Shown piece by piece: positions 47,644-60,100 of a stretch of 64,000 nt of DNA. Position numbers and translations under genes: made by a program. Origin of the DNA: Leucocoprinus leucothites (taxonomy: Eukaryota > Basidiomycota > Agaricomycetes > Agaricales > Agaricaceae); the NCBI GenBank assembly GCA_013368445.1, contig JAACJO010000022.1, positions 248,001 to 312,000 of the forward strand, written 5' to 3'. How positions within the stretch are numbered: position 1 is the first letter of the stretch; every line of letters begins with the position of its first letter. The notes below the pieces were generated by a model. The model was not told the DNA's origin and did not search any database. It saw only the letters and a program-made list of their open reading frames with translations.

Positions 47644-48990
47644 ACCTTTCAATCAAGAATGTTGTGTATACCAGGGAATTTATTCTGTGGTTTTTTATGA
47701 CGCACTGACCTCATGCTTCCTCCGCGGGTCCCTCCAAAAGTCGGCAAACTCGAATTTGGAAGTGAGCGCCCCTTGTTGTATCTACTACGACTGTGAACCT
47801 CATTTCCTTTGATTTGGTTTGTCCTCATACCTTATTCACTACGCCAGCATTATAGGCCGTTGCTACACTGTTGGTTCCTACGTTGTAGATACCTAGACGC
47901 TGCTTCAATGTAGATACCTCTCCTTGCTTTGTGTCACAGCAGAATACTCATGCTAGTCCTACTTATTTACAGCTTCTACCTCCTTCTATCCCCGGCCTAA
48001 CCTCAACGCCACCGCTCTCAACCCTTTGGAGTTTGCTGAACAGTTATCCCTCAATTCACGAGAACGGTTGGCCTAAGCATATGTCGCCGAGCTGATACTT
48101 CCCCTCCTAGCGACCCTGACCGTCCACAGTTGCTTACTCGAATTCAGTTACCGACTTGGGCTCGGGAGCCTCGCCCACGCCGTGAACCCTTGCTTTGTCG
48201 TTCTGGCTCCTGCAAGACGTGTGAGGGTAAGTACGGCAGCCCGTCGAATCTGTCACCGAGTGCGGCGCAGTTGTATGAAAAAAAATCCCAGTATCGTGTA
48301 CCAATGCACAACTATCACACACCGTGCAATGGCACCCCCGGATTTATTATGCCTACAACCCCCCAGCCGTCAGTTTCGCGCCAAACTTTCTTTCTTCCTT
48401 ACGCATTTTATCCCCACAGTTTCTGTGCAGCCACCAGAACCCCTCCACCGACCGTGACCGCTAGGAGAAACCACTTTGGCCGCAGTCATCTTAGGAGCTC
48501 GTAATATCCCCGGGTTCTATGTCAATATTACATGCCTTGGAGTAGATGCTCTTGTGACTGTCGATATGCCTGACACTCCTCTTGTCACAACGCGTGCTCG
48601 TTCACAGGAAGTTAAGCGGTGAGTGAAGAAGTGCCGTGATGCAAGGTGGAAGCAGCTGCTGTAGGGGGCCATGGTGACATGTCCGATGGGACAGTAGAAT
48701 ACACCTGTAACTCCAAGGGATTTTTGATGGACATTGCTTTGTGCTGTATCGTAAACTGGGATTCCGTTTAATGGGTTTTGCATATGTAGTGTTTAGAGTA
48801 AGTACAATCTAATGATGACTACTCGCTATAAACAGCCTGTTTACTGATCGCGGTACAGCCAAGGCGTGGCGTGGGTAAGCTTCAGGCCGCCATCAGTGCC
48901 ATCGTTCATCGACATCAATCATCATCTAAAAATTACCGGCGAGCGATTTGTCAGCGAGGGGTGGGAGCCGGAGGCTGGTGCCGAAGGCAG
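47644..48990. other. Spacer between the HYPK-like gene and the Helitron block
   Basis: No gene is supported. Open frames near 48130-48504 are Arg/Pro/Ser-rich without a domain. Confidence 0.4.
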
Positions 48991-48995
48991 GGGGG
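48972..48995 (+). repeat. Possible extra Helitron 3' terminus
   Basis: The sequence TGCCGAAGGCA forms a short hairpin followed about 8 nt later by CCTAAC. This resembles the hairpin-plus-CTRR ends found after the two helicase genes at 55930 and 62756. It may mark the end of an older Helitron just upstream of Helitron 1. Confidence 0.35.
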
Positions 48996-49992
48996 ACCTA
49001 ACATGAGGGTCTGAGGAGGGTCTGAGGAGGGTCTGATGGGTCTAATGGGCAGGGTCTCTATAGTCCGGGAGGTCTAAGCTGGGTTTGATTGGTCTAAATT
49101 AGCGGTGTGGTAAGTAAGGGTCCAAGAATAAAGGGAGAACAAATTTCGAGGTTTATCAGCTTAGTCAGGATTGGTCAGAAATGGTCAGAACTGACTCAGC
49201 GTTACTAAGCCTTAGTCAGCTGAGTCAGCATTACAAAGCGGTGGGCCGTTCTCTTACACTGCTGATGCGTTCGTGGGCGCTTATTTACGATCGTTCGCGG
49301 GAACATGGCTGATGATGTGACTGATGCAAGCCAGCCTCCGGCCAGATGCTGTGTGCTGTCTACATCTGGCATCCTCTGACCTGCCCTACAGTTATGCCAT
49401 CAACTTTTTGGCATAGGGTGTGTCCAGGAGCTGCTGTGTGGCTGTACACTCTCCTTTCTTCCCCCCACCATCTCTGTCTCTCTGTGCAAAAAGTATCTAC
49501 CTGTAATTTTCGCTTTTGTGAGATTCCTAAAGCTCTTCCTGAGTTTCAGAGTAAGGTCTATCATGAGAAAAACACCAATAGTAGTTAATAAATAATTAGT
49601 TGATAAATTTCGCTTTCCTGAGGCCCCTGAGGCTCCTTTTGAGCCACAATGTGAGGTTTTTTGGAAAAGATATTCAAAATATAATCTAATTAATTAATTA
49701 GAGCTATTTTTGTTCTATTTCACTATATACTCAGAGGCTCTCACTGAGCTACAAGGTGAGCTGTTTTTAATATGATTATAAATATTGTCTAATAACTATT
49801 TTAGAGGTTGAGAGTGTGGTAGTTATAGATTGTAAACCTCTGTTAATTTCTCAGCAACTCAGTCATGTGAGTATACCTTTCTATTCACATGAGAAATAAT
49901 TACTTATTAAAATACTTAGGAACCCCCAACTTCCTACCACTCCTGAGCAAGATCGTGAGGCTGCACGTGCAGAAGAACGTGAGCAACGTCAG

Positions 49993-52900
49993 ATGACCAG
50001 CCCTGAAGCACGCCGAGAGCATATAAATGAGAGGCTACCACTGCTTCCACCACACTTACGTCCTATATCACCTACTCCTGCCCCTCAGCAACCCCCCAAT
50101 CTTGGAGCACTTCATGTTCTTCAAATTCCTCAGACATATATTCCTCCCCATCTCAATGCACCTCTAGCTCATCCAGCACCCCTTCCCCCTCCTGTCATTC
50201 CTCAGACTGTAATACCTGAAGGGTGGAATAGACCACTTGCAAACCCTCTTCCAAGAAATGTACCACCTGTTCCAGTCTTACAGCATGGAAGAGGCCGACC
50301 AATTTTTCCTAATAATGTAAGACAAGGAGGTGATAGGCTGAGAGAGCTAGAACAGCAATTACGAAGAGAAGTTGAGGAAAGAGAGCAGCAAGCAAGAAGA
50401 GAGGCAGAAGTGGTATTGGCTTAACACAGAGAGCAGCAGGTGCAGGATATATTACAGTATCAGCATAGGCTACAGGAGGAGGCACAACAACTAGCAAGAG
50501 AACAAGCTATAGAAGTGCAGAGATTAGCACAAGAGGACCAGCAAAGAAGAGAAATAGAAGTAGAAAGGCAGAGAGTAGCTCAGGAGCAGCTTCAGATGAG
50601 GTTAGAAGAAGAAAGAGTCAGATATAGACAACAGCAAGAGGAGCAGAGATTGAGAAATGAAGAGCAGGAGGCTCGCTATCGAATGCAACAACAGGAGCAG
50701 AGATTGAGAGAACAACATCTACAGCGGCAAGCTGCAATTGTACAACAAGAGCTTGAGCTTCAAGAAAGGCTAGAAGAACAAGCTGAGGCTGAGCGATTGG
50801 CAGAAATCAATCGGATGATGGAAGAGTGGAGAGTTGAGCAACAGGAGAACCTAGACTTTGATGAGCCTAATCAGGTTCTAGATGAAGACTTGGATAATCA
50901 TTTTGAACAAAATCTGGATCAGTTGGAAAGAGTGAGTACTATTTCAGATAAGCTTTAGTTAATGCTAAATATTTTATTAGGAGCCAGAGAATGAGAATGG
51001 TGAAAATGAAGAAAACCAAGACAATCAGAATGAGGTAAGTGTTATTTTTATTGAATTTGATGAGTTGCTAAGCTATATAGCAGAATGAAGATGAGTATGA
51101 GCATAATGAAGAAGCCCAGCCACCTCCTCCACCCCAAGCCCCATCACCATCACCACCTCCTCTACCTCCCCGTAATCCCCGAGATCTCCCACCTGCATGT
51201 CGGCCTTTTAATGAAGCAGATATTGAGCCTGATTACCTGGGCCCAATGAATGTAATCTGCAGTCACTGTAATGCTCTCCACTTTGATTGTGAAAAGCTTG
51301 CAGCATCAACTGTAAATCGGCCCAGGTTTGGTGTCTGCTGCTTACAGGGGCAAATTAGGCTTGAGCCTTTTCACCCACTCAATCCAAACGAGGCTCTTGC
51401 TCAATATATGACAAGGCAGCGACCCCAATGGCAGGAGTTCTATGAAGATATCCGGCACTACAATGCTGCTTTTGCTATGATCTCAGTGGGAGTGAAGCTT
51501 GATGCCTCAGTTCTCCGAGGTACAGGTGCATACTGCTTCAAGATCCAGGGAGAACTTCACCATCTTGCTGGCGCACTTCTACCACTTGAAGGCCAGACTC
51601 CAAAATATGCTCAGATTTATGTTCATGAACCTGAGCAGCAACTGGAGTATAGACGGCGCAATAATGACAATATGCTGAGTGATGTTGTGCTGGGTGAGCT
51701 CCAGGAGATGTTGATTCGCACCCATCCATATACTGGGATATACAAGCAAGCTGTAGAGATCATGCAAGAGAGACCACCAGGACAGCAGGATACAATCAGT
51801 GTCAAGTTACATGTTGATCGTCAGCAGGATCAGAGAAGATACAATGCTCCTACAGCCAATAAAATTGCTGTTATTGTACCAGAGGCTGGAGTTGAAGAAG
51901 CTGTTGATGTAAGGGATATTATTTTGCGGTCACGTGGAGGAGGACTTCACAGGATCAGTCAACTTAATCCTGCATACTCTCCTCTCCACTATGTCCTGCT
52001 ATTTCCCTATGGAGAGGATGGCTGGCATCCTCGAATTCCAATTCATGCTGGTGGAGAAGAGGGGGGAAGAAGGGCAGGAGGAGCAAGATCTCAGTTTGTG
52101 ACTCAGCGGTGCTATTATGCCCATTGCTTCCATATCCAACCAGATCCACAGCCACCACTCTTCTATGGAGGCAAGCTTTTCCAGCAATATGTAGTTGATG
52201 CCTGGGCCTCCTGTGAACAAAGTAAACTCCACTTTATCAGGACCCACCAACGGGAGCTGAGAGCTGAGGTCTATCAAGGTCTACAAGACATTGCTCAGGG
52301 TGATAGGGAAAATGGAGAGGGTGCTGGAGCTATTGGTCAGAAGAAGATTCTGCCATCATCTCATGTTGGAAGCCCACGATTTATGAACCAGCTATTCCAG
52401 GATTCTATGGCTATCTGCAGGAAATTTGGAAAACCTGACATCTTCCTCACCATGACTGCAAATCCCACCTGGAGAGAAATTGCCAATAATCTCCTCCCTG
52501 GACAGGTAGCAACCGACCGACCTGATATTGTGGCAAGGGTCTTTGAGCAGAAGAAGAATAGGCTGGTCAAGATAATTGAGAATGGATTTTTTGGTGGCTT
52601 AGCAGCAAGAGTTCACACCATCGAATACCAGAAACGTGGCCTTCCTCATGTTCATCTCCTTATCTGGCTCAAGATGGAGGATCGCATTAGAGATGCCAAC
52701 CATATCAACTCCATGGTTTCTGCTCAGCTTCCTGATCCAGTCACTCAGCCTATCCTCTTTGCAAAAGTGACCAAGTACATGCTACATGGTCCATGTGGTG
52801 CTACCAACCCAAAGGCAAAGTGCATGGTGAATGGAAAGTGTAGCAAGGGTTTTCCCAAGCCTTTTAGAGAGACAACAGATTGGAGTGAGGATGGATATCC

Positions 52901-55885
52901 CCATTATGCCAGGCCTCAGAATGGACGTACTTTTGTGCGCAATGGGAAGACTTACGATAACCGATGGGTCATCCCCTATAATCCACTATTACTCCTCATA
53001 TTCGACTGTCACATCAATGTTGAAATCAGTGCTGGCATAGGATCAGTCAAATATGTCAGCAAATACATCTACAAGGGCCCTGACCGCACTACACTGGAGA
53101 TTGCCTCAGGAGACCAAGCCAGAGATGAAATCAAGGAGTATGTGGATGCTCGATATGTTTCACCTCCAGAGGCAGTTTGGCATATACTTGAGTTCAACAT
53201 GCATGCTGAATCCCCTTCTATTTACCGTCTTCCAGTCCACCTCCCTAATCAGCACTATGTCCACTTTGCAGCACACCAGCCTCCTGCAGAGATCATGGCC
53301 AGACAAAATGTGGAGAAGACTGAGCTGACAGCTTGGTTTGACTACAACCAGGACAATGATGATGGATGTCGTCAGATCTTCTACCAGGATTTCCCTCAAC
53401 ACTATACATTCGATAAGAGATCCAAGACTTGGCATCTCAGACGGGCACGCTATGTGATTGGTAGAATGTACTTTGCTTCACCATCACAGGGAGAGCGTTT
53501 CTACTTGAGATTGCTCCTAACTGTGGTCGAGGGTGCTACTGGATGGGAGGATCTACGTACATGGCCAAGGCAGGGAGAGGACAGAGTGGTGCATGCAACA
53601 TACAAGGAGGCATGTGCTGCTCAAGGACTATTGGATGATGACAGAGAGTGGGCACGGTGTTTGGAAGAAGCAATTCGGGTTCAACCAGGAGAGTTGTGTC
53701 GGAAGCTCTTTGCAATCATTCTCATCTTTGGCTTGCCAACTGCACCTGAGGACCTCTGGAGAGATTTCAAGGCAGGCTTATGTGACGATCTTAGGCGCAA
53801 ACTCCACCGGGAGTATGATATCTACCAGGATCTGGACTTAGAAGATATTCCAGAGGACGACATCTATGACCTTGGTCTCTATCTCATCGACAAGCACCTT
53901 ATCCTCTCTGGAAAACGCCTTCGGGATTTCCCACCCATGCCTCTCTCTAGAAAAAACTGGGGTGTAATAGCAGCAAACCCTGAGTATGCTGCTCAAACCA
54001 ACTACATTCAAGCAGAGATGGAGGAGATTGTGAGAGCAAACTCTGCATTGTTCAATGAGGAACAAGGAGCAGTTTTTGATGCTGTGAAGAGCTCCATTGA
54101 TAATAAGCGTGGAGAGCTCATCTTTGTTCACAGTGCTGGTGGATGTGGGAAGACCTTTGTCTGCAACACCATTGCAGCTGAGGTTCGAAGCAGGGGACAA
54201 ATTGCTTTGTGTGTAGCATCATCTGGGATTGCTGCTCTGCTCTTGGTTGGAGGGAGAACAGCTCACTGGACATTCAAGATCCCCCTCTCTGTTGATGAGG
54301 CCACAGTTGCTAAAGTCCCACCAGGCCATAATATGGCTAAAGTTATTGATAAGGCTAAGGTCATTATCTGGGATGAAGTTCCTATGCAGAACAAGTATGC
54401 TATTGAGGCAGTTGATAAATGTATCAGAGACTTGCTGGGGGTAAGAGCATTTTCCGACTTTTGAGTTTATATTACTAATAGCCTTTGTAGAAGGAGGATA
54501 AACCCTTTGGTGGAATTACTGTGGTCTTTGGGGGAGATTTCCGGCAAACACTCCCTGTGGTACCAGCTGGGTCAAGACAGCAGGTGGTTGCAGTTTCTCT
54601 ATGTAGGAGTCCACTTTGGAGCAAGATCACAATCCATCACCTTCGACATAACATGCGCCTGGAGAGATCTAGAGATGAAGACCAACATGCTCAGTGGTTG
54701 CTGGATATTGGAGCAGGAACAAGTATTGACAACAATGAGATGGTGGAAATACCTAGGCGTATGCTTATCCACACCACTGATGATCTCATTAGCAAGATTT
54801 ATCCTGGCATTGAGATCCCTAGAGCAAAGGATGATGGGTGGTTTTTGGACCGGACAATCCTCTGTCCCAGAAATGATGAAGTCGATGATCTCAATGAAAC
54901 GATCCTCCAGAAGTACAAGTTCAATGATACAAATGAGATTCATCTACTCATGAGTGTAGACTCAATTTCTGAAGAGGATGGGATGCACCACATGTATCCT
55001 CCAGAATATCTTCAGCAGCTTAGTGCTGCAGGAATTCCTCCTGCATGACTCCGGCTCAAGAAAGGCTGTCCTTTAATACTTCTGAGAAACCTAGATCCAG
55101 CAGAAGGCTGTTGAATCACGTGCGCGTTTACACGCTGCTATGTTCGTGTTCACTCTCAATTATGACATATGCATTCTATAAATAGATACCTCTATGTTTA
55201 CGCACCGATACTTCGTGCGGACCTTACATGTTTTACTATACGTTTTACCTGTACCCTTTACCACCTCGAAACGATGGTGTAATACCCTCTTTATAGTAGA
55301 ATTATTCGAACACTTTAGTATAAATATCCTGTATTTCCTTCGTTATTCTACAGTCAATTCTATCTACTCAGACGCAACTACTACCTCGATAACACTCCCA
55401 TAACAGACTAACTGCCTAGTAAAGTGAGTACTGACCTCGTCGTCTACCTTCACCGCTACGCTCCCCGTTGCTGCTTCGACAAAGGCCTCTGCAATGGGAC
55501 AAGGATGGTGGTGTTGGAGATACAGAGAAAGGTGTTGAAGTGCCGTATTATCAGCAGGGACCAACGGTTTGCAGGAAAGGAGGTGTTCATTCCTAGGATT
55601 GTTCTGTCTCCAAATGCAGAAACTCTTCCTATCCCTTTAAAACGGCGCCAGTTTCCAGTCCGACTTGCCTTTGCCATGACAATCAACAAGTCTCAAGGGC
55701 AGTCAGTGAACTATGTAGGGATTAATCTTCAGACTTCAGTGTTCTCACATGGGCAGTTATATGTAGCACTTTCCCGGTGTACTTCTGCATCTCGGATCTT
55801 TATTGTACTTCCTGAACAGAATCAAGAGAGTAGTAGGACATTGAATGTAGTGTACAAAGAAGTATTTAGCAGAATGGTACTATGA
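49993..55885 (+). pseudogene. RepHel replicase/helicase of Helitron 1, inactivated
   Basis: Exons can be followed at 49993-50931, 50981-51034, 51084-54440 and 54491-55885. The N-terminus is Pro-rich and then a Gln/Glu/Arg coiled coil. From MNVICSHCNALHF follows the Helitron-specific cysteine segment. The Rep core shows RVHTIEYQKRGLPHVHLLIW (HUH-type motif) and KYVSKYIYKGPD with the paired catalytic tyrosines. The PIF1-type helicase shows HSAGGCGKTF, VIIWDEVPM, VVFGGDFRQTLPVV, TINKSQGQS and HGQLYVALSR. Three lesions break it: TAA at 50422-50424, TGA at 55046-55048 where Helitron 2 has CGA, and a solo LTR at 55109-55481. It matches Helitron 2 along its length but with many substitutions, so they are not a recent duplicate pair. 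Confidence 0.9.
55109..55481 (+). mobile_element. Solo LTR inserted in the Helitron 1 helicase
   Basis: A 373-bp block absent from Helitron 2 starts TGTTGAATCACG and ends GCTTCGACA, giving near-perfect terminal inverted TGTTGAA/TTCGACA. It is flanked by the 5-bp direct repeat AAGGC at 55104-55108 and 55482-55486. A TATAAATAGA box lies about 80 bp inside. These are the hallmarks of an LTR retrotransposon reduced to one LTR by recombination. Helicase coding sequence resumes in register after the second AAGGC with LCNGTRMVVLEIQ. No matching LTR or internal retroelement sequence was seen elsewhere in the window. Confidence 0.9.
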
Positions 55886-56060
55886 ATTAGACTGTGCTTT
55901 GAAACACAGATTTACCATTGTATTTCACAGCGTGCCGAAGGCACGCGAAACAACCTCGTTAATAAATTACCGGAAATCATGTGGGAAAAAATGGGTGCTG
56001 ACTCAGATTTTGTCAAGCTTAGTCATAATTAGTAAGCTTCGGTGTCCCGTAATGTCAGTG

Positions 56061-56312
56061 TTTGTGAGCATTTTGCGCATGCATGGGCGTCTCTCGAGTG
56101 CGTGGGCGCTTTTTTCGCGTTTCAGCACAGGAGTGTCACTGATGTTTGTGAGCATTTTGCGCATGCGTGGGCGTCTTTCGAGTGTGTGGGCGCTTTTTTC
56201 GCGTTTCAGCACAGGAGTGTCACTGATGTTTGTGAGCATTTTGCACATGCATGGGCGTCTTTCGAGTGTGTGGGCGCTTTTTTCGCGTTTCAGCACAGGA
56301 GTGTCACTGATG
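56061..56312 (+). repeat. Three tandem 84-bp repeats in the Helitron 2 leader
   Basis: Units start at 56061, 56145 and 56229, each beginning TTTGTGAGCATTTTGC and ending GTGTCACTGATG, with only a few substitutions between copies. As 84 is a multiple of three, the array is open in several frames on both strands, which explains the ORF-like stretches here. It is not coding. Confidence 0.93.
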
Positions 56313-57142
56313 AAGTGGCACCCCCAGCCAGATGCTGTGTGTCCCATCAACTTTTGGCCTTATAATGCATGCTGGAGACTGCTGGGTGGCTGTGTGCCTC
56401 CATTCTTCCTTCCCCCATCTCTCTGTCTCTGTACATCTGTTTCTAAGCTAGAAATTTCGCTTTGTGAGGTGTTTGAGGCTCTGAGTGGCCCTAAAGTGAG
56501 ATTATTGAAGATAAGCATTAACCAAGTCTAATATATATCTATTTAGTCCATCAACTATCAATTTCGCTTTTCTGGATTTTTCTACTGAGGCTCCTCCTGA
56601 GCTCTAGAGTGAGTAATTAATTAGTGACATATGTGTTGTTATTAGCTAATAATGAATCTAGAGTGAGAGTGTGCTTAGTGTGTGGTTCCTGAGTGTACTT
56701 GGGGGAAAAGTGAAGATCAAGGTGAAGGGCAGTAAAGCTCCTATTCCCTGGCTTTCTCAATCAATTGAGTTGTTTGCCGGTTGCCTCTGGAGCCTCTTTC
56801 TGTCCGCAGTGTGCAGGGAGATTGGTTAGCGCATCAAGAAATCCTAGAGGGGTTTAGCTAGCCCTTGACACTCTCCACTATCAACTGCTGCTGCTAACAC
56901 CGATTTCTCATTTATTCAGCCTACAGTAAGTGGGCTTGGTAGCTATATATTGGGTTACTTTGCTTCTATTTTCAATCTTGCAGAGCTACTCCAGATTTTA
57001 TTACTATGTAAGTCACATCCAGATTTTAGTATCATAGGAGCCTATAACAAGAAATGCTACTTATAGGAATCCGCCCCCTTCTCCTACTACTCCTGAGCAA
57101 CAACGTCAAGTTGGACGTGCTGAGGAGCGTGAACAGCGCCAA

Positions 57143-60100
57143 ATGACAAGTCCTGAGGCACGCCGAGAACATATTGCAAATGAGAGACCACCACCACTTC
57201 CAGCACATTTACGTCCTAACTTACCTACCCCTGCTCCTCGGCAGCCTCCTAATCTTGGACCTGTACTGGCCCTTCAAATTCCTCAACCCTATATCCCTCC
57301 TCATCTCAATGCACCTAGAGCACATCCTAACCCCCCAGCTCCTCCTGCCCAAATTCCCCCACCAACTATATTACCTGCAGGCTGGGATAGACCACTTGAA
57401 AATGCACTCCCACAGAATATACCACCTGCTCCTGTTTTATACTATAGAGGAGGTAGGGGTAGGGGCAGAGGTAGGGGTAGAGGAGATCCTGCACCATTAC
57501 CAGAGAATAATAGGTTGATTGTGCTAGAGCAGCAGCTAAGAAGAGAAGTTGAGGAAAGGGAGGAAGAACAAAGAGAGCATGCACAAAGGCTAAGAGAGGC
57601 TGAGGTGAGGTTAATTAGGGAACATGAGGAAGAGGAGCAGTATAGAAGAGAAGAGAATATTAGGATAGCAGAGGCACATCAAAGGCTGTTGGAAGAGGAA
57701 AGAGTGAGACGAGAGAGAGTTGCACAAGAGCATATTGAGTTACGAGAGCGACTTGAGGAGCAAGCTGAGCCGGAGTGTCTAGCAGCAATCAATCAAATAA
57801 TAGAGCAATGGAGACTTGAGGATCCAGATGCTCTAGACTTTGATGGGCCCAATGAAGCTCAGGATGAAGAACTAGATCGTCATATGGGACAGAATTTGGC
57901 TCAGGCACCTCAGGTCAGTGCTAAATTGATTATTTTTTGTTAATACTCAAATATAATTAGGAACAAAATGTTGAGAATTATAGAAATGGAAATAGAAATG
58001 AGGATAATCAGAGAGAGGTATGTATATGATTAGACATTCAGTGCATTTACTAATATATTTATATATATATAAGTATGAAGAAAATGAGGAAGAAAATGAG
58101 GAGAACCAAGAGGAGAACCAAGAGGAGAATCAGAGAGAGGTATGAATATAATTTAGAGATTTAATATATCTACTAATATTTGTTTCAGAATGAAGAGGCA
58201 CCACCTCCTCCCCACAACCGACCACTTCCCCCTGCTGCTCAACCAATTGTTCAAGAGGAGGGCCCTGGCCTTCCTCATTACTTAGGCCCAATGAATGTGA
58301 TCTGTGGACATTGCCAGGCTCTCCACTTTGACAGTGAGAAGCTGACAAGATCAACTCGCCGTAACATCCTATTTGGCGTTTGTTGTTTGCAAGGGCAAAT
58401 TGCATTACAACCATTCCATCCATTAGACCACAACGACACACTTAGTCAGTATATGAGGAGAATACGGCCAGAGTCACAGGAATTTTTTGATGATATCTGC
58501 CGCTACAATGCAACCTTTGCTATGACATCAGTGGGGGTCAAGATTGACCAATCTGTCATCCGTGGTACTGGCCCATACAGTTTCAAAATCCAGGGTGAAC
58601 TTCACCATCTCATGGGAACTCTCTGCCATCCTGAAAATGAGAATCCCAGATATGCCCAGATTTATGTTTATGAGCCAGAGGAGCAACTCCGATATCGTAG
58701 AGATAATAACCGTCCGGATAACAATCATCCAGATGACAATCGCAGTGCCCTCAGTGATGCAGTGTTAGGAGAACTACAGGAGATGCTGCTTCGAACACAT
58801 CCCTATACTGGGGTATATAAGCAGGCATTTGAGATCATGAGGGACAAGCCAGAACATGAACAGGAGGGTCTCACTGTTAGGCTGCATGTTGACCGTCGGC
58901 AGGATCAGAGAGTATACAATGCTCCTACTGCCAATGAGATTGCTGTTATTGTGCCAGAGGCTGGGGTTGATCAAGCAAGGGATGAACGAGATATTGTATT
59001 GCGAGTACATGGAGGAGAACTTCAACGGATTAGCCAATTAAATCCCTCATATTCTTCTCTCCACTATGTCCTCCTTTTTCCTTATGGAGAAGATGGCTGG
59101 CACCATAGAATTCCTATTCACCTCACTCCAGAACAACAAGAAATATTTGAGGCATTGGAAGGAGAAAGGTTGAGGAGAAGAAGAGAGAGAGATCTTGGAG
59201 ATGAGGAAGATTTGGGTGGAGAGGAAGAGAGTCGACAAAAGGCTGCTAAAGCAAGATCTGGGAATGTGACTGAGCGGTGCTACCATGCTTACCGTTTCCA
59301 TGTTAGGGGAGACCCACAACCACCACTTTTCTATGGTGGTAAGCTTTTTCAGCAATATGTTGTAGATGCATGGGCTCTCTGTGAACAAAACAAGCTCAAC
59401 TGGATCAGGAATAACCAGAAGACCCTGAGAGCTGAGGTTTACCAAGGTCTTCAGGATATTGCAAGAGAGGATAGGGAGGATATTGTAAGGGAGGACAGGG
59501 AAGGAGAAGAGGGTCTTAGAGTTCTTGGCCAGAGAAGAATTCTGCCATCATCTCATATTGGAAGTCCACGACAAATGAACCAGCTTTTCCAGGATTGTAT
59601 GGCCATTGTCAGGAAGTTTGGAAAACCAGATCTCTTTCTCACTATGACTGCAAATCCTACATGGCCAGAAATTGCTGATAACCTGTTAGAGGGGCAGGCA
59701 GCTGTGGACCGACCAGATATTGTGTCAAGAGTCTTTGAGCAGAAGAAGAACAGGTTGATAAAGGTGATTGAGGAAGGGTTCTTTGGTGGTATGGCAGCAA
59801 GAGTTCACACAATTGAATTCCAAAAACGTGGTCTTCCTCATGTTCATCTCCTCATCTATCTCATATGGGAAGACTGTATCCGGGATGCCAACTACATCGA
59901 CTCTATGATTTCTGCTCAGCTTCCCAACCCAGACACTCATCCAGTCCTCTACAACAAAGTGACCAAGTATATGTTGCATGGTCCATGTGGGGCTGAAAAT
60001 CCTACCGCAAAGTGTATGAAGGGTGGAAAGTGTAGCAAAGGATTTCCAAAGGACTTCCAAGGAAGGACAGATTGGAGTGAGAATGGGTATGCCAAATATG

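Larger units (their letters stand above)
49010..55962 (+). mobile_element. Helitron 1 (RepHel type), boundaries approximate at the 5' end
   Basis: This is a rolling-circle DNA transposon. Its 5' non-coding part begins with direct repeats of GGTCTGAGGAG and has AGTCAG-rich sequence to about 49230. A multi-exon RepHel gene follows. The 3' end has a perfect 7-bp hairpin GCGTGCC-GAA-GGCACGC at 55930-55946, then GAAACAACCTCGTTAA ending near 55962, followed by T. The last four bases read TTAA instead of the usual CTRR, which may be a mutation. It lies directly before Helitron 2 in the same orientation. The 5' TC end could not be fixed. Confidence 0.8.

Noticed and set aside
56061..56312. CRISPR-like regular repeat
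   Set aside because: The repeats are directly adjacent with no spacers, and the genome is eukaryotic; it is a minisatellite.
56003..56531. Open frames on both strands over the triple repeat
   Set aside because: They result from an 84-bp tandem array whose unit is a multiple of three; there is no start context, domain or splice structure.
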